Shown: positions 39,204 to 48,648, numbered from the stretch's first letter. The stretch: DNA of 64,000 nt from Frigoribacterium sp. JB110 (GCF_900163665.1 NZ_FUIA01000025.1:310001-374000), one strand, 5' to 3'. Notes: a model not told the origin generated them from the sequence alone. Numbers and translations are program-made.

Positions 39204-39444
39204 GGCGTGCCAGGCAGTCTGTCGCCCGCCGCGCTCATCGCGACGGGCGCGGGTTCTGAGAGACGCGCACGCACGTCCGGTGCCTTGGGCCGACGCACCC
39301 CGGAGTCACCGACCATCCGGTGCCCTGCCAGGGCAGCCGGTTTCGAACCACCGCCCTGTGCCCGCTAGGCTGGCCGGGGCCGTCGCGGCGCTATCAGCGC
39401 TGGCGGCATGAGACGCGATTGACGAAGATTCGCAAGGAGAAGCC

Positions 39445-40740
39445 GTGAGCGACGCAGGAAGCCTGCCGGACAAGGCCACACTGACCGTCGGCGACAAGAC
39501 CGCCGAACTCCCCGTCCTGCAGTCAGCAGAGGGCCGCCACTCCGTCGATGTGTCGACCCTGATGAAGCAGACCGGTTACACGGCGCTGGACTACGGCTTC
39601 GTGAACACGGCATCGACCAGATCCGACATCACCTTCATCGACGGTGAACAGGGCATCCTGCGCTACCGCGGCTACCCGATCGACCAGCTCGCCGAGAATG
39701 CCACCTTCCTCGAGGTCGCGTGGCTGCTCATCTACGGCGAGCTGCCGTCTGCCGACGAGCTGGCGTCGTTCGACGAACGAATCCGCCGGCACACGCTCCT
39801 GCACGAGGACCTCAAGAGCTTCTTCGGGGGGCTGCCGGCGGGCGCACACCCCATGTCGGTGCTCTCATCGGCGGTGTCCGCGTTGGAGACGTACTACGAG
39901 GGACAGACCGATCCGGCCAATCCAGAGCACGTCGAACTCAACATCATCCGGCTGCTGGCGAAGCTTCCCGTCATCGCGGCCTACTCGCACAAGAAGTCGA
40001 TCGGGCAGGCGTTCCTGTACCCCGACAACAAACTCGGCTACGTCGAGAACTTCCTGCGCCTCAACTTCGGCACGATGGCCGAGGACTACGAGATCAACCC
40101 CGTCATGGTGCGGGCGCTCGAGCGACTGCTCATCCTGCACGAGGACCACGAGCAGAACGCCTCGACCTCGACCGTGCGCCTGGTGGGGTCGACCGGCGCA
40201 TCGCAGTTCGCTTCGGTCGCGGCGGGAATCCAGGCGCTGTCCGGCCCGCTGCACGGCGGCGCGAACGAGGCCGTGCTGAAGATGCTCTCGCAGATCCAGG
40301 AGTCGGGCGAGGGCGTGGCGAAGTTCGTCGAGCGCGTGAAGAACAAGGAAGACGGCGTGAAGCTGATGGGCTTCGGGCACCGCGTCTACAAGAACTACGA
40401 CCCGCGCGCGACGATCGTCAAGCAGTCGGCGGACGAGGTGCTCGCCTCGCTCGGCGTCAAGGACCCGATGCTCGATCTCGCCAAGGAGCTCGAGGAGATC
40501 GCGCTCAACGACGAGTACTTCCAGGCGCGCAACCTGTACCCGAACGTCGACTTCTACACCGGCGTCATCTACAAGGCGATGGGCTTCCCGAATCGCGTGT
40601 TCACCGTGCTGTTCGCGATCGGCCGGCTTCCGGGCTGGCTCGCCCAGTGGCGCGAACAGAACCTCGATCCCAAGACCAAGATCGGCCGCCCGCAGCAGCT
40701 GTACACGGGCGCCACCGAGCGCAGCTACCCAGGCATCTGA
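39445..40740 (+). CDS. gltA: Citrate synthase
   Basis: 431-residue type II (hexameric-type length) citrate synthase; joins oxaloacetate and acetyl-CoA. Active-site runs are LHEDHEQNASTSTVR, GFGHRVYKNYDPR and NVDFYTGVIY. AAGGAG precedes the GTG. The promoter is probably TAGGCT at 39366-39371 with a leader of about 67 bases. The rest of the 241-base upstream gap shows no gene. A diverged palindromic repeat follows the stop. Confidence 0.97.
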   Translation: MSDAGSLPDKATLTVGDKTAELPVLQSAEGRHSVDVSTLMKQTGYTALDYGFVNTASTRSDITFIDGEQGILRYRGYPIDQLAENATFLEVAWLLIYGELPSADELASFDERIRRHTLLHEDLKSFFGGLPAGAHPMSVLSSAVSALETYYEGQTDPANPEHVELNIIRLLAKLPVIAAYSHKKSIGQAFLYPDNKLGYVENFLRLNFGTMAEDYEINPVMVRALERLLILHEDHEQNASTSTVRLVGSTGASQFASVAAGIQALSGPLHGGANEAVLKMLSQIQESGEGVAKFVERVKNKEDGVKLMGFGHRVYKNYDPRATIVKQSADEVLASLGVKDPMLDLAKELEEIALNDEYFQARNLYPNVDFYTGVIYKAMGFPNRVFTVLFAIGRLPGWLAQWREQNLDPKTKIGRPQQLYTGATERSYPGI

Positions 40741-40766
40741 CCCCGCGCCGAAACGCACCGCGCATC

Positions 40767-40826
40767 TCTTCATTTCTGGCACATCTCCGGGGGTGCACAG
40801 CATCAGAAATGTGCCAGATATGAGGA
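40767..40826. repeat. 60-base palindromic repeat, copy C (diverged)
   Basis: The left arm (40767-40790) is identical to copies A and B. The right half has decayed (AATGTGCCAGATATGAGGA), so the stem is imperfect. Total length is still 60 bases. It lies between gltA and dapD, which are read in the same direction. Confidence 0.75.
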
Positions 40827-40860
40827 ATTGAGGGGGTGCGGCGGCCGGTAGGCTGGAAGC

Positions 40861-41784
40861 ATGACGGATGAGCGTTGGATTTCCGGTGTCGGGCTCGCCA
40901 CGATCGCGGCGGACGGCACTGTGCTGGATACCTGGTACCCCGCGCCCGTGGCCTCGCGCCTGGGCGACTCCTCTGCCGCGGAGGCGGAGCTGGCTGGCGA
41001 GGTCGCAGGCGACGACGTCCGCGGGGTGAAGACGGAGGTCGTCGCGCTCGAGATCGATCTCGACGCCGCGCCGGAATCGACGCCCGACGCGTACCTGCGC
41101 CTGCACGCGCTCTCCCACCGACTCGTGCGGCCCAACGACGTCAACCTCGACGGCGTCTTCGCGCACCTGCCCAACAACGCGTGGACCAACGCCGGCCCGA
41201 TGAAGCCCGAGATCGCAGCGGCCGCGCTGCCCGCCCTGCGCCGTGCGGGCATTCAGGTGTACGCGCAGGACAAGTTCCCGCGCCTGACCGACTATGTGCT
41301 GCCTGACGGCGTTCGCCTCGGCGACGCCTCCCGCGTGCGGCTCGGAGCACACCTGGCATCGGGCACTGTCGTGATGCACGAGGGCTTCGTGAACTTCAAC
41401 GCGGGAACGCTCGGCGCCTCGATGGTCGAGGGCCGTGTCTCGCAGGGCGTCGTGATCGGCGACGGCAGCGACATCGGCGGCGGCGCCTCGATCATGGGCA
41501 CGCTCTCGGGCGGCGGTACGCACCGCGTCTCGATCGGTCAGCGCACGCTGCTCGGCGCGAACTCCGGCATCGGCATCTCCCTCGGCGACGACTGCGTCGT
41601 CGAAGCCGGCCTGTACGTCACAGCAGGAACCAAGGTGACGCTCGCTGACGGCCGTGCCGTCAAGGCGGGCGAACTGTCCGGCTCGTCCGGCCTGCTGTTC
41701 CGGCGCAACTCCGTCACCGGCGCTGTCGAGGCGGTCGAGCGATCGGGCGTCGGCGTCGTGCTCAACGACGCGCTGCACGCGTAG
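40861..41784 (+). CDS. dapD: Tetrahydrodipicolinate N-succinyltransferase
   Basis: 307-residue actinobacterial DapD, which succinylates tetrahydrodipicolinate in diaminopimelate synthesis. The C-terminal half shows the left-handed beta-helix hexapeptide pattern ([20 protein letters not shown], then [15 protein letters not shown] and [16 protein letters not shown]). TAGGCT (40849-40854) six bases before the ATG implies leaderless translation. It precedes dapE. Confidence 0.96.
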   Translation: MTDERWISGVGLATIAADGTVLDTWYPAPVASRLGDSSAAEAELAGEVAGDDVRGVKTEVVALEIDLDAAPESTPDAYLRLHALSHRLVRPNDVNLDGVFAHLPNNAWTNAGPMKPEIAAAALPALRRAGIQVYAQDKFPRLTDYVLPDGVRLGDASRVRLGAHLASGTVVMHEGFVNFNAGTLGASMVEGRVSQGVVIGDGSDIGGGASIMGTLSGGGTHRVSIGQRTLLGANSGIGISLGDDCVVEAGLYVTAGTKVTLADGRAVKAGELSGSSGLLFRRNSVTGAVEAVERSGVGVVLNDALHA

Positions 41785-41894
41785 CCGCAGTTCTTCGCGT
41801 CTCCTGACGCTCTTCTGCGGACAGCAGCGGATTCGACGGCGTCTTGAGGAGTCGAACGTCGGGGACCGGGGCGGAGAGAAATTAGGGTGGGAGG

Positions 41895-42968
41895 GTGCCC
41901 CTCGATCTCACGGCCTCATCTGCCGACATCACGCGATACATCTGCGACATCCCGAGCGTCTCCGACGACGAGACTCGGCTGGCTGACGAGATCTTCGCCG
42001 CCGTCTCGGCGCTGACCCACCTCGCTGTCACGCGCCACGGAGACACGATCGTCGCTCGCACTCAGCTGGGCAGGGACCAGCGCGTCGCCATCGCCGGGCA
42101 CATCGACACGGTGCCGATCAACGCCAACCTGCCGACGCGCGACATCGTCGAGAGCGGCGAAGACGTGATCTGGGGCAGGGGCACCGTCGACATGAAGGCG
42201 GGGCTCGCCGTGCAGCTCAAGCTCGCGGCGGAGCTGATCGAACCGGCCGTCGACATCACGTGGCTCTGGTACGACCACGAGGAGGTCGAAGCGGCCAAGA
42301 ACGGCCTGGGCCGGTTGCAGCGCGAGGCGCCCGAGCTGCTCGAAGCCGACTTCGCCATCCTGGGCGAGCCCACGGCGGGCGAGGTCGAAGGCGGCTGCAA
42401 CGGCACCATGCGCGCCGTCGTCCGCACTGCAGGCACGCGTGCGCACGCGGGCCGCGCCTGGATGGGCGAGAACGCGATCCACGCCGCATGGCCGATTCTC
42501 GAGCGCCTCGCCCGCTACGAGCCCCGCACGATCGCTGTCGAAGGGCTCGAATACCGCGAGGGTCTGAACGCCGTGCGCATTTCGGGGGGCATCGCGGGCA
42601 ACGTCATCCCTGACGCCTGCGAGGTCGAGGTGAACTTCCGCTTCGCGCCGGAGCGCACCCTGGACGAGGCGATCGCGCACGTGCGCGAGGTGTTCGAAGG
42701 CTTCGACATCGAAGTGACGGACGGGGCCTCCGCGGCGCGGCCCGGTCTCGACGCTCCGCTCGCGCGGGAGTTCCTCTCTGCGGTCGGCGCACAGGCGAAG
42801 CCGAAGTACGGTTGGACAGATGTGGCGCGCTTCAGCGAGATGGGCGTGCCTGCCGTCAACTACGGCCCCGGCGACGCACTGCTCGCCCACCATGATGAGG
42901 AACGGGTTCCCGTCGCGCAGATCGAACGGGTCGAGCGGGGCCTGAGAGCGTGGCTGTCAGCGGCCTGA
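41895..42968 (+). CDS. dapE: Succinyl-diaminopimelate desuccinylase
   Basis: 357-residue M20-family zinc amidase that releases LL-diaminopimelate. Metal and catalytic residues are in AIAGHIDTVP, GRGTVDMKAGLA and WYDHEEVEAA, with the lid domain containing GTRAHAGRAWMGENAIH. TAGGGT (41883-41888) six bases before the GTG suggests a leaderless messenger. Its end overlaps the next gene by 19 bases. Confidence 0.96.
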   Translation: MPLDLTASSADITRYICDIPSVSDDETRLADEIFAAVSALTHLAVTRHGDTIVARTQLGRDQRVAIAGHIDTVPINANLPTRDIVESGEDVIWGRGTVDMKAGLAVQLKLAAELIEPAVDITWLWYDHEEVEAAKNGLGRLQREAPELLEADFAILGEPTAGEVEGGCNGTMRAVVRTAGTRAHAGRAWMGENAIHAAWPILERLARYEPRTIAVEGLEYREGLNAVRISGGIAGNVIPDACEVEVNFRFAPERTLDEAIAHVREVFEGFDIEVTDGASAARPGLDAPLAREFLSAVGAQAKPKYGWTDVARFSEMGVPAVNYGPGDALLAHHDEERVPVAQIERVERGLRAWLSAA

Positions 42969-44191
42969 GCCTGCGGGCCGGCATGACGCGCTCCTGGGCC
43001 GCGCTGCCGTCATGGGCGAAGATCGCGGCGGTGTACGCCCTCGCGCGACTCGTCACCGTGGCGCTCGTACTGCTGGCGGCGCAGCTCGCACCGGCGCAGT
43101 CGCAGCTCGGATCGCTGAATCCGCTCGGCGACTTCACCCTCGCCTGGGACGCGCAGTGGTACTGGCTCGTCGCGGTCGAAGGCTATCCGGATGAGCTTCC
43201 CGTGGACGAGAACGGGCACGTCATACAGAACGCGTGGGCGTTCCTGCCCGTCTACGCCTATGCAGCGAAGGCCGTGGGCGCCGTGTTCGGCGGCAACTGG
43301 GCGGTCGGCGCGTTCGTCGTGTCGTTCGTCGCCGGCTACCTGGCATGCCTCGGCCTGTGCGCGATCATCCGGATCAGGCAGGGGCGGGCGCAGGCGATGT
43401 GGGCCGTGGCCTTCTTCGCGTTCGGGCCGCTCGCTGCGCTGTTCCACGTCGGATACGCGGAGTCGCTGTTCCTCGCTGAGCTGTTCGCGGCGCTGCTGTG
43501 CGTGCTGAAGCGGCGCTGGTGGTGGCTCTACCTGCTCGTGCCGCTGATGGCCTTCACCAGGCCGGGGCTGCAGGCGTTCGCGCTGATGCTCGCCATGTAC
43601 GGGATATGGCGCTGGTTCACGCGCGGACGCGATCCGTTGCCGGCGCGGGACGTCGTGCACATCGTCGTGATCGGATTGTTCGCGGCCGCTGCGGGATTCG
43701 CGTGGCCCGCAATCGCCGGAGTCGTCACAGGCGACCCTGGCGCGTATCTCGACACCGAGCTGGCATGGCGGCGCGGATGGGTGGGCACGGAGGAGTTCGC
43801 TCCGGTCGAGGGCTGGTTCGCGGCGGCGGACGTCTGGTTCGCTGTGTGGGGGCTGCCCGCGGGGATGGCACCGGTCGCGGTGGTGGCGCTGGTGGCGGCG
43901 CTGACCGCGCTCGTCCTGTTCCTCCCCGCGGTGCGCAGGGTGGGTCCCGAACTGCGGATGTGGGCGGCGAGCTATCTGATCTACCTGCTGCTGGTGTTCT
44001 TCCCGCAATCGAGCATCTTCCGGCTGATGGTGCCACTCGCCCCGGCGATGGCGGGCGCCGCTGTCCTGCCCGGATCGGGCCGGCGTGCGAGGCTGGTGAG
44101 GGCGGGAGTCATGGTCGTGTGCCTGGCCGGGCAGTGGGCGTGGATCTGGTTCATGTGGGCGCGCGGCAGCGACTACTGGCAGGTGCCGTAG
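42950..44191 (+). CDS. PIG-V-like membrane glycosyltransferase
   Basis: 413 residues, about ten membrane helices. The first extracytoplasmic loop has DFTLAWDAQWYWLVAVEGYP, then WAFLPVYAYAAKAVG and LFHVGYAESLFLAELFAALL, the pattern of PIG-V/GPI-mannosyltransferase II-like GT-C enzymes. In bacteria these are predicted to transfer a hexose from a polyprenyl-phosphate donor to an envelope acceptor. The GTG at 42950 overlaps dapE; ATG at 42983 is an alternative start. Confidence 0.8.
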   Translation: MAVSGLSLRAGMTRSWAALPSWAKIAAVYALARLVTVALVLLAAQLAPAQSQLGSLNPLGDFTLAWDAQWYWLVAVEGYPDELPVDENGHVIQNAWAFLPVYAYAAKAVGAVFGGNWAVGAFVVSFVAGYLACLGLCAIIRIRQGRAQAMWAVAFFAFGPLAALFHVGYAESLFLAELFAALLCVLKRRWWWLYLLVPLMAFTRPGLQAFALMLAMYGIWRWFTRGRDPLPARDVVHIVVIGLFAAAAGFAWPAIAGVVTGDPGAYLDTELAWRRGWVGTEEFAPVEGWFAAADVWFAVWGLPAGMAPVAVVALVAALTALVLFLPAVRRVGPELRMWAASYLIYLLLVFFPQSSIFRLMVPLAPAMAGAAVLPGSGRRARLVRAGVMVVCLAGQWAWIWFMWARGSDYWQVP

Positions 44192-44317
44192 CGCGGGACG
44201 GAATACTGCGTCGACACGGCCGGGCGCGTGCCCAGGCACGCCGGGCGGATCCGGATGTATTGCGGCGCGTTTCGAATTCGAGCGGACAGGGAATCGTCGC
44301 GAGGCGTCCGACGCGGT

Positions 44318-44323
44318 TAAACT
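44318..44323 (+). promoter_or_regulatory. -10 element of the DUF3117 gene
   Basis: TAAACT fits the -10 consensus and lies 31 bases before the ATG, leaving a short leader with AAAAGGAG. Most of 44192-44317 shows nothing definable. Confidence 0.5.
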
Positions 44324-44354
44324 TGACGTGAGACCTCAAGAAAAGGAGCCCGCT

Positions 44355-44534
44355 ATGGCAGCCATGAAGCCCAGGACTGGCGACGGACCGATGGAGGCCG
44401 TTAAGGAGGGGCGCCTCATCATCGTGCGCGTGCCACTCGAAGGCGGCGGCCGCCTGGTCGTCTCGGTGAACGACGATGAGGCGAAGGAACTGCACAGCGT
44501 GCTGTCCGGCGTCGTCGAAGGCGCCGCGGCATAA
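44355..44534 (+). CDS. DUF3117 protein
   Basis: 59-residue protein almost invariant in actinobacteria: MAAMKPRTGDGPMEAVKEG, then VPLEGGGRLVVSVNDDEA. The function is unknown; its conservation suggests an essential or housekeeping role. AAAAGGAG fixes the ATG at 44355. A 17-base terminator stem follows, so it is a monocistronic unit. Confidence 0.93.
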   Translation: MAAMKPRTGDGPMEAVKEGRLIIVRVPLEGGGRLVVSVNDDEAKELHSVLSGVVEGAAA

Positions 44535-44543
44535 GGCAGCACT

Positions 44544-44582
44544 GCTGAACCCCCGGGAACCACGCGTTCCCGGGGGTTCAGC
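44544..44582 (+). terminator. Terminator after the DUF3117 gene
   Basis: GCTGAACCCCCGGGAAC (44544-44560) pairs perfectly with 44566-44582 over CACGC. It is between this gene and the convergent methyltransferase and may serve both. Confidence 0.85.
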
Positions 44583-44631
44583 ACGTCAGGACGTCGCACA
44601 CGTCTGCCGAGCTGCTCGCCCGGGCCGAGAG

Positions 44632-45270
44632 CTACTCGTCTGAAGCGATGGTGACCAGCTGCAGCAGGCCCTCGCCCACGGGGGTCAGGGAGGCGATGAC
44701 GGATGAGGACTCACGCGTCTCGGCGAGGAGCGTGCGATAGGCGGTGGTCAGTTCATCGCGCTGCACCGGATCGGCGACGCGGCCCCCCGAGAGCACGCGC
44801 GGGATCAGCACGCACCCTCCTGGACGCGCCAGGCGGAGCCCGTGCTCCACATCCTCGATCACGCTGTCGGAACCGCCGTCGACGAGCACGACGTCGTATG
44901 CGGCCTCGTTCATCCGGGGCAGCACTTCCGACGAGCGCCCCGTGATCCAGCGCACGCGCGACGACGGCACGCGCGCGTGCTGGAACGATTCCCGTGCCGC
45001 GCCCAGGTGCTCCGGTTCCTTGTCGATCGTGGTCAGGGTTGCACCGAGCGCCCCGTGCAGCAGCCACAGGCCGGACACACCGGCGCCCGTGCCGATCTCG
45101 ATGATCGAGGACGGCGCGGTTGCGGCGGTGACGAAGGCGAGCTGTGCGCCGAGCGCCGCGCTGACCGGGTTGGCCCCGATTTCGCGGGCGTGCTGTCGCG
45201 CCCGAGCGATGTTTTCGGGTTCGACCACGTTCTCGCGCACGAATCGTGCGACGGCTGCCTGCTCACTCAT
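44632..45270 (-). CDS. O-methyltransferase
   Basis: 212-residue SAM-dependent methyltransferase of the O-MT/caffeoyl-type family. The SAM site is IIEIGTGAGVSGLWLLHG, followed by TLTTIDKEPEHLGAAR and YDVVLVDGGSD. The acceptor is unknown. The ATG at 45270 lies seven bases from TACCCT (minus strand, 45278-45283); a longer reading to 45420 would run through the divergent tatB gene. The neighbour order methyltransferase-tatB is common in actinobacteria. Confidence 0.88.
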   Translation of the reverse strand: MSEQAAVARFVRENVVEPENIARARQHAREIGANPVSAALGAQLAFVTAATAPSSIIEIGTGAGVSGLWLLHGALGATLTTIDKEPEHLGAARESFQHARVPSSRVRWITGRSSEVLPRMNEAAYDVVLVDGGSDSVIEDVEHGLRLARPGGCVLIPRVLSGGRVADPVQRDELTTAYRTLLAETRESSSVIASLTPVGEGLLQLVTIASDE

Positions 45271-45304
45271 GCTTCTAAGGGTACGTCGCGGGTAATCTGT
45301 TTCC

Positions 45305-45706
45305 GTGGAACTCGGCATGACGTGGGACAAGATCCTCCTGATCGGTCTCATCGCTGTGCTCATCCTCGGCCCGGAACGCCTTCCGACGTATGCCGAGAAG
45401 CTCGGTCGCTTCGTTCGCAACGCCCGCGACTACCTGCGCAATGCCCAGGAGCGCGTCAAGACCGAGATGGGTGAGGACTTCGACGACGTCGACTGGCGCA
45501 AGCTCGATCCGCGCCAGTACGACCCCCGCCGCATCGTGCGCGAGGCGCTCCTCGACGACGCGCCGCCCGCACGCGTGGGCGCAGCGGCGGGGGGCAAGCC
45601 GCAGTCGCCGTCAGGTCCGCAGGAGTACACGCCTCCACCGCCTCCGCCGCGCCGCAGCGTCTTCAGCTTCGAAGAGCCCCCGCCCCACGACGACGAGGCG
45701 ACGTAG
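45305..45706 (+). CDS. tatB: Twin-arginine translocase subunit TatB
   Basis: 133 residues. A short periplasmic end, one membrane helix (ILLIGLIAVLILGPERLPTY with the GP hinge) and an amphipathic helix (AEKLGRFVRNARDYLRNAQE) define TatB. A proline-rich cytoplasmic tail follows. It receives folded twin-arginine precursors with TatC. TAATCT (45293-45298) six bases before the GTG implies leaderless translation, back-to-back with the methyltransferase promoter in 34 bases. Confidence 0.92.
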   Translation: MELGMTWDKILLIGLIAVLILGPERLPTYAEKLGRFVRNARDYLRNAQERVKTEMGEDFDDVDWRKLDPRQYDPRRIVREALLDDAPPARVGAAAGGKPQSPSGPQEYTPPPPPPRRSVFSFEEPPPHDDEAT

Positions 45707-45762
45707 ACGGAACTCCGTCTTGCACCGACAAGACCGGCAGGTGCCCGAAGCGCGATCGAGCG

Positions 45763-45837
45763 CGCGGCTGCCCGGTGCGCGGATACGCCGGGAGTCTCAC
45801 CCGATGGATCACCTGTAGCCGCGTGCGCGGCTGCCCG
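45763..45837 (+). repeat. Short direct repeats before the quinoprotein gene
   Basis: CGCGGCTGCCCG occurs at 45763-45774 and 45826-45837, 63 bases apart (six helical turns), in the 179-base gap upstream of the PQQ dehydrogenase. They could be paired regulator sites; chance is not excluded in GC-rich DNA. Confidence 0.35.
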
Positions 45838-45885
45838 ATAGCTTCCGAATCGTCAGGAGATCGACGACGATCAAGGAGCTGCACG

Positions 45886-48567
45886 ATGAAGATCAGACCA
45901 TTAGCACGCGGCGTCGCGCTCACGCTCGGCGCCGCCGTCGTTCTGTCCGGAGCGATCGTCGCGCCGGCATTCGCAGAGGGCGGGCAGGACGACGAGCCTC
46001 TCGGTGCGACCGAGGCGACGGAGGCCGAGATGCCGACGATCGGCGGCAACCTCGGCAGTCAGCGCTACTCGGCGCTCGACGACATCGACCATCGCACGCT
46101 CGACCGGCTCGCTCCGGCGTGGCGTACGCACGTATCGGAGGTCGCACCCGCATCGGACGACGCCGGTCAGCAGACGGCACCGATCGTCGTGGGCGGCGTG
46201 ATGTACTTCGATACGCCATCCGGAGGTGTCATCGCGCTCGACGGGGCGACCGGAGAAGCAAAGTGGAAGTGGGAGAACCACGACATCGGGATGTCGTCCA
46301 CCCGGCGCGGCGTCTCTGCGGGGGAAGGTCGGATCTACACCCTCGCCGGCGACAATCACGTCGTCGCCCTCGACCAGGACACCGGCGAGGAGCTCTGGTC
46401 GGTTCAGCCCGTGGGCGACGAGGGCGAAGACATCGGTCGCGTCGCCAAAGCGGCGACCGTGTACTCCGAAGGCACCGTGTACGTCCACGCCGCCGACGGA
46501 GACCGCGGCGCGGTCGTCGCGCTCGACGCGAGCGACGGCAGCCACCTCTGGCACTTCTTCGGCAGCCCGACTCGCGGCGAAGTGTTCACGAACCCGGATG
46601 GCTCGACGTTCGACGCGTCCGAGACCTGGGGACCCGCGCCGGCGGAAGGTGAGGAGGACTGCTCCGAGACCGGCGGTGCAACGAGCTGGATCAGCGGCTC
46701 TGCCGACCCGGAGCTCGGACTGTACTACGCGACGTTCGGCAACCCGCGCAGCTGTGACTCTTCGCAGGACGGCTCCGGCCGACCCGGCGACAACCTCTTC
46801 TCGTCGACGATCGTCGCGCTCGATGTGGAGACAGGGGAGCACCGCTGGCACTACCAGTCGATCCACCACGACGTCTGGGACATGGACAACGTCCATTCAC
46901 CGACATTCGCGGATACCGAGATCGGCGGCGAGGAGCGACAGGTGCTGTTCTACGGTGCGAAGTCCGGCCATCAGTTCGTGCTCGACCGCGCCACAGGCGA
47001 GCCGCTGCGGCCCGTCGAGGATGCGCCGATGATCACGGATGATCGCCAGCACAGCTCGTCGACACAGCCGATCCCGGAAGCTCAGCTGCTCCCGGAGTGC
47101 ATCGCGTGGCAGAAGCTCGACCCGGAGAACGTGCCGGGAGACCCCTATCGCGGTGTGCCGAACTACAACGGCTATCAGCCGGATGAGGACGGGAACCTGG
47201 TGTTCAACCCTGACAGCTACGTCGCGGCGGACGAGGAGCACCTCACCTACCCGGCAGGTGCAGGCGACCACCGCGAGGGATGCCTGTACGACCCGCACTG
47301 GGACCAGCCGATCCTGTCGACGACGAGCCCGAACGGCGGTGCGGATTGGTCCGCGCAGGCGTTCAGTCACCGCACCGGTCTCGTGTACTTCCCGTACGGC
47401 ACCAACCCCGTGGCGCACTGGCGGGAGGCGCGGATGAACGGCCAGCGAGCGATCGGGCAGTACCAGACAGGCGGGATCCTCGCCTATGACCCGACCGACG
47501 GTGAAGTCGTCTGGCGCAACCACCTCGGCACGGACATGTCGCACGGGCAGGGCCCGCTCGTCACAGCCGGCGGGCTGCTCTTCGTCGGCCAGGCCGACGG
47601 CAGGCTGCTCGCCATGGACGACGACAGCGGTGAGGTGCTGTGGGAGTTCCAGACCGGCAGCTCCATCGGGTCGCCTCCCGTGACCTACACCGTCGACGGC
47701 GAGCAGTACCTCGCCGTATTCGCAGCCGGAACGACGAATCCGTACGGACAGTCGATCACCGCGGGAGATTCGATGTGGGCCTTCAAGCTCGACGGCGACT
47801 TCACCGCGGAATCCGGCAGCCAGGAGGGGCCGCTCACCGCGCCGCTGCAGATGCGACGGCCGGTGCAGGGCGGCGGTGCCGTCGACGGCGATGACGTGGG
47901 CAACACCGTGCTGCTGGCGCGTGAGGATCGCACGTCCGACACGGCAGAGGCCGCGGACAGCGTCAGCCAGACCGCGATGCAGCCGACCCACCTGCGCGTC
48001 TCCGTCGGCGAAACGGTGACGTTCCTCAATCCGGGCACGGAGACGTTCCCCGATCACCCGAACCAGCGCGAGCACTGCGCGACGCAGTTCTTCGAAGGTG
48101 AGTTCCATGCGAAGCTCGCGCCGGGAGAAAGCTATGAGCACGAGTTCACGCGGCCGGGAGAGTACTTCTTCAACGACTGCACCGACCCGCGCCCGACGGG
48201 GAAGATCGAGGTGGTCTTCGACGAGACCGAGCACCTGGACGGCGCGCTCTCATTCCGTCCGGGCACGCTGGCCTTCACCGGGTCCACCTTCAACGACGTG
48301 CGCGGGTCCGTTCGTGCGCATCTGGAGCTGCCGAACGGCTACGCGTACGACGGCGGTGCGCAGCTCGTCACGCCCCTCGGGCTCCAGCCGATCGAACCCG
48401 CAGACGTGAAGGCGAACCGGAATCGGGTCATCCTGACCTTCGACAAGGCCGATCTCGACAACAACGTGCCGGATGGGGCGACATCGTTGACGGTCGAAGC
48501 GAACGTCGCGACCGGCGACGGACTGCATCGCATCGCCTCGAGTGCAGAGGTGGAAGTGAAGAAGTAG
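45886..48567 (+). CDS. Secreted PQQ-dependent dehydrogenase with cupredoxin-like C-terminal domain
   Basis: 893 residues. A Sec signal peptide ends near Ala30 (APAFA). Residues 50-660 form an eight-blade quinoprotein propeller with TRP-like W repeats. The motif HHDVWDMDNVHSP (about 327-339) matches the catalytic-Asp region HHDLWDMDLPAQP of membrane glucose dehydrogenase, and QuiA-type enzymes are related. About 690-772 is cupredoxin-like (LRVSVGETVTFLNPG to YFFNDCTDPRPTG), but the usual His and Met after the Cys are absent. A final 120-residue beta-rich part is unassigned. Substrate unknown; quinate/shikimate is suggested by neighbours. Confidence 0.85.
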   Translation: MKIRPLARGVALTLGAAVVLSGAIVAPAFAEGGQDDEPLGATEATEAEMPTIGGNLGSQRYSALDDIDHRTLDRLAPAWRTHVSEVAPASDDAGQQTAPIVVGGVMYFDTPSGGVIALDGATGEAKWKWENHDIGMSSTRRGVSAGEGRIYTLAGDNHVVALDQDTGEELWSVQPVGDEGEDIGRVAKAATVYSEGTVYVHAADGDRGAVVALDASDGSHLWHFFGSPTRGEVFTNPDGSTFDASETWGPAPAEGEEDCSETGGATSWISGSADPELGLYYATFGNPRSCDSSQDGSGRPGDNLFSSTIVALDVETGEHRWHYQSIHHDVWDMDNVHSPTFADTEIGGEERQVLFYGAKSGHQFVLDRATGEPLRPVEDAPMITDDRQHSSSTQPIPEAQLLPECIAWQKLDPENVPGDPYRGVPNYNGYQPDEDGNLVFNPDSYVAADEEHLTYPAGAGDHREGCLYDPHWDQPILSTTSPNGGADWSAQAFSHRTGLVYFPYGTNPVAHWREARMNGQRAIGQYQTGGILAYDPTDGEVVWRNHLGTDMSHGQGPLVTAGGLLFVGQADGRLLAMDDDSGEVLWEFQTGSSIGSPPVTYTVDGEQYLAVFAAGTTNPYGQSITAGDSMWAFKLDGDFTAESGSQEGPLTAPLQMRRPVQGGGAVDGDDVGNTVLLAREDRTSDTAEAADSVSQTAMQPTHLRVSVGETVTFLNPGTETFPDHPNQREHCATQFFEGEFHAKLAPGESYEHEFTRPGEYFFNDCTDPRPTGKIEVVFDETEHLDGALSFRPGTLAFTGSTFNDVRGSVRAHLELPNGYAYDGGAQLVTPLGLQPIEPADVKANRNRVILTFDKADLDNNVPDGATSLTVEANVATGDGLHRIASSAEVEVKK

Positions 48568-48585
48568 CCCGCCCAGTGGCGCCGG

Positions 48586-48615
48586 GCGCCGCGTCCTCCC
48601 AGGGGGACGCGGCGC
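48586..48615 (+). terminator. Terminator after the quinoprotein gene
   Basis: GCGCCGCGTCC (48586-48596) pairs with GGACGCGGCGC (48605-48615), followed by TTGTG. It separates the quinoprotein from the TRAP unit. Confidence 0.7.
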
Positions 48616-48631
48616 TTGTGCGTGGACGCGG

Positions 48632-48648
48632 TTCCATTCGATGAGACG
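48632..48648 (+). promoter_or_regulatory. 17-base control element upstream of the TRAP permease genes
   Basis: TTCCATTCGATGAGACG begins 90 bases before the start of the small permease gene. The same 17 bases recur at 51035-51051, 91 bases before the TRAP binding-protein gene. The element is an imperfect dyad, TTCCAT-TCG-ATGAGA. It is a candidate IclR-type operator; binding is inferred. Confidence 0.65.

Noticed and set aside
39330-39360. tRNA-like T-loop (GGTTTCGAACC) upstream of gltA
   Set aside because: No acceptor, D or anticodon stem can be drawn on either strand around it; it is a small palindrome.
46864-46900. Lanthanide-type methanol dehydrogenase (DxD motif WDMD)
   Set aside because: The same WDMD occurs in membrane glucose dehydrogenases, so the extra Asp does not prove lanthanide use, and other XoxF features are not evident.
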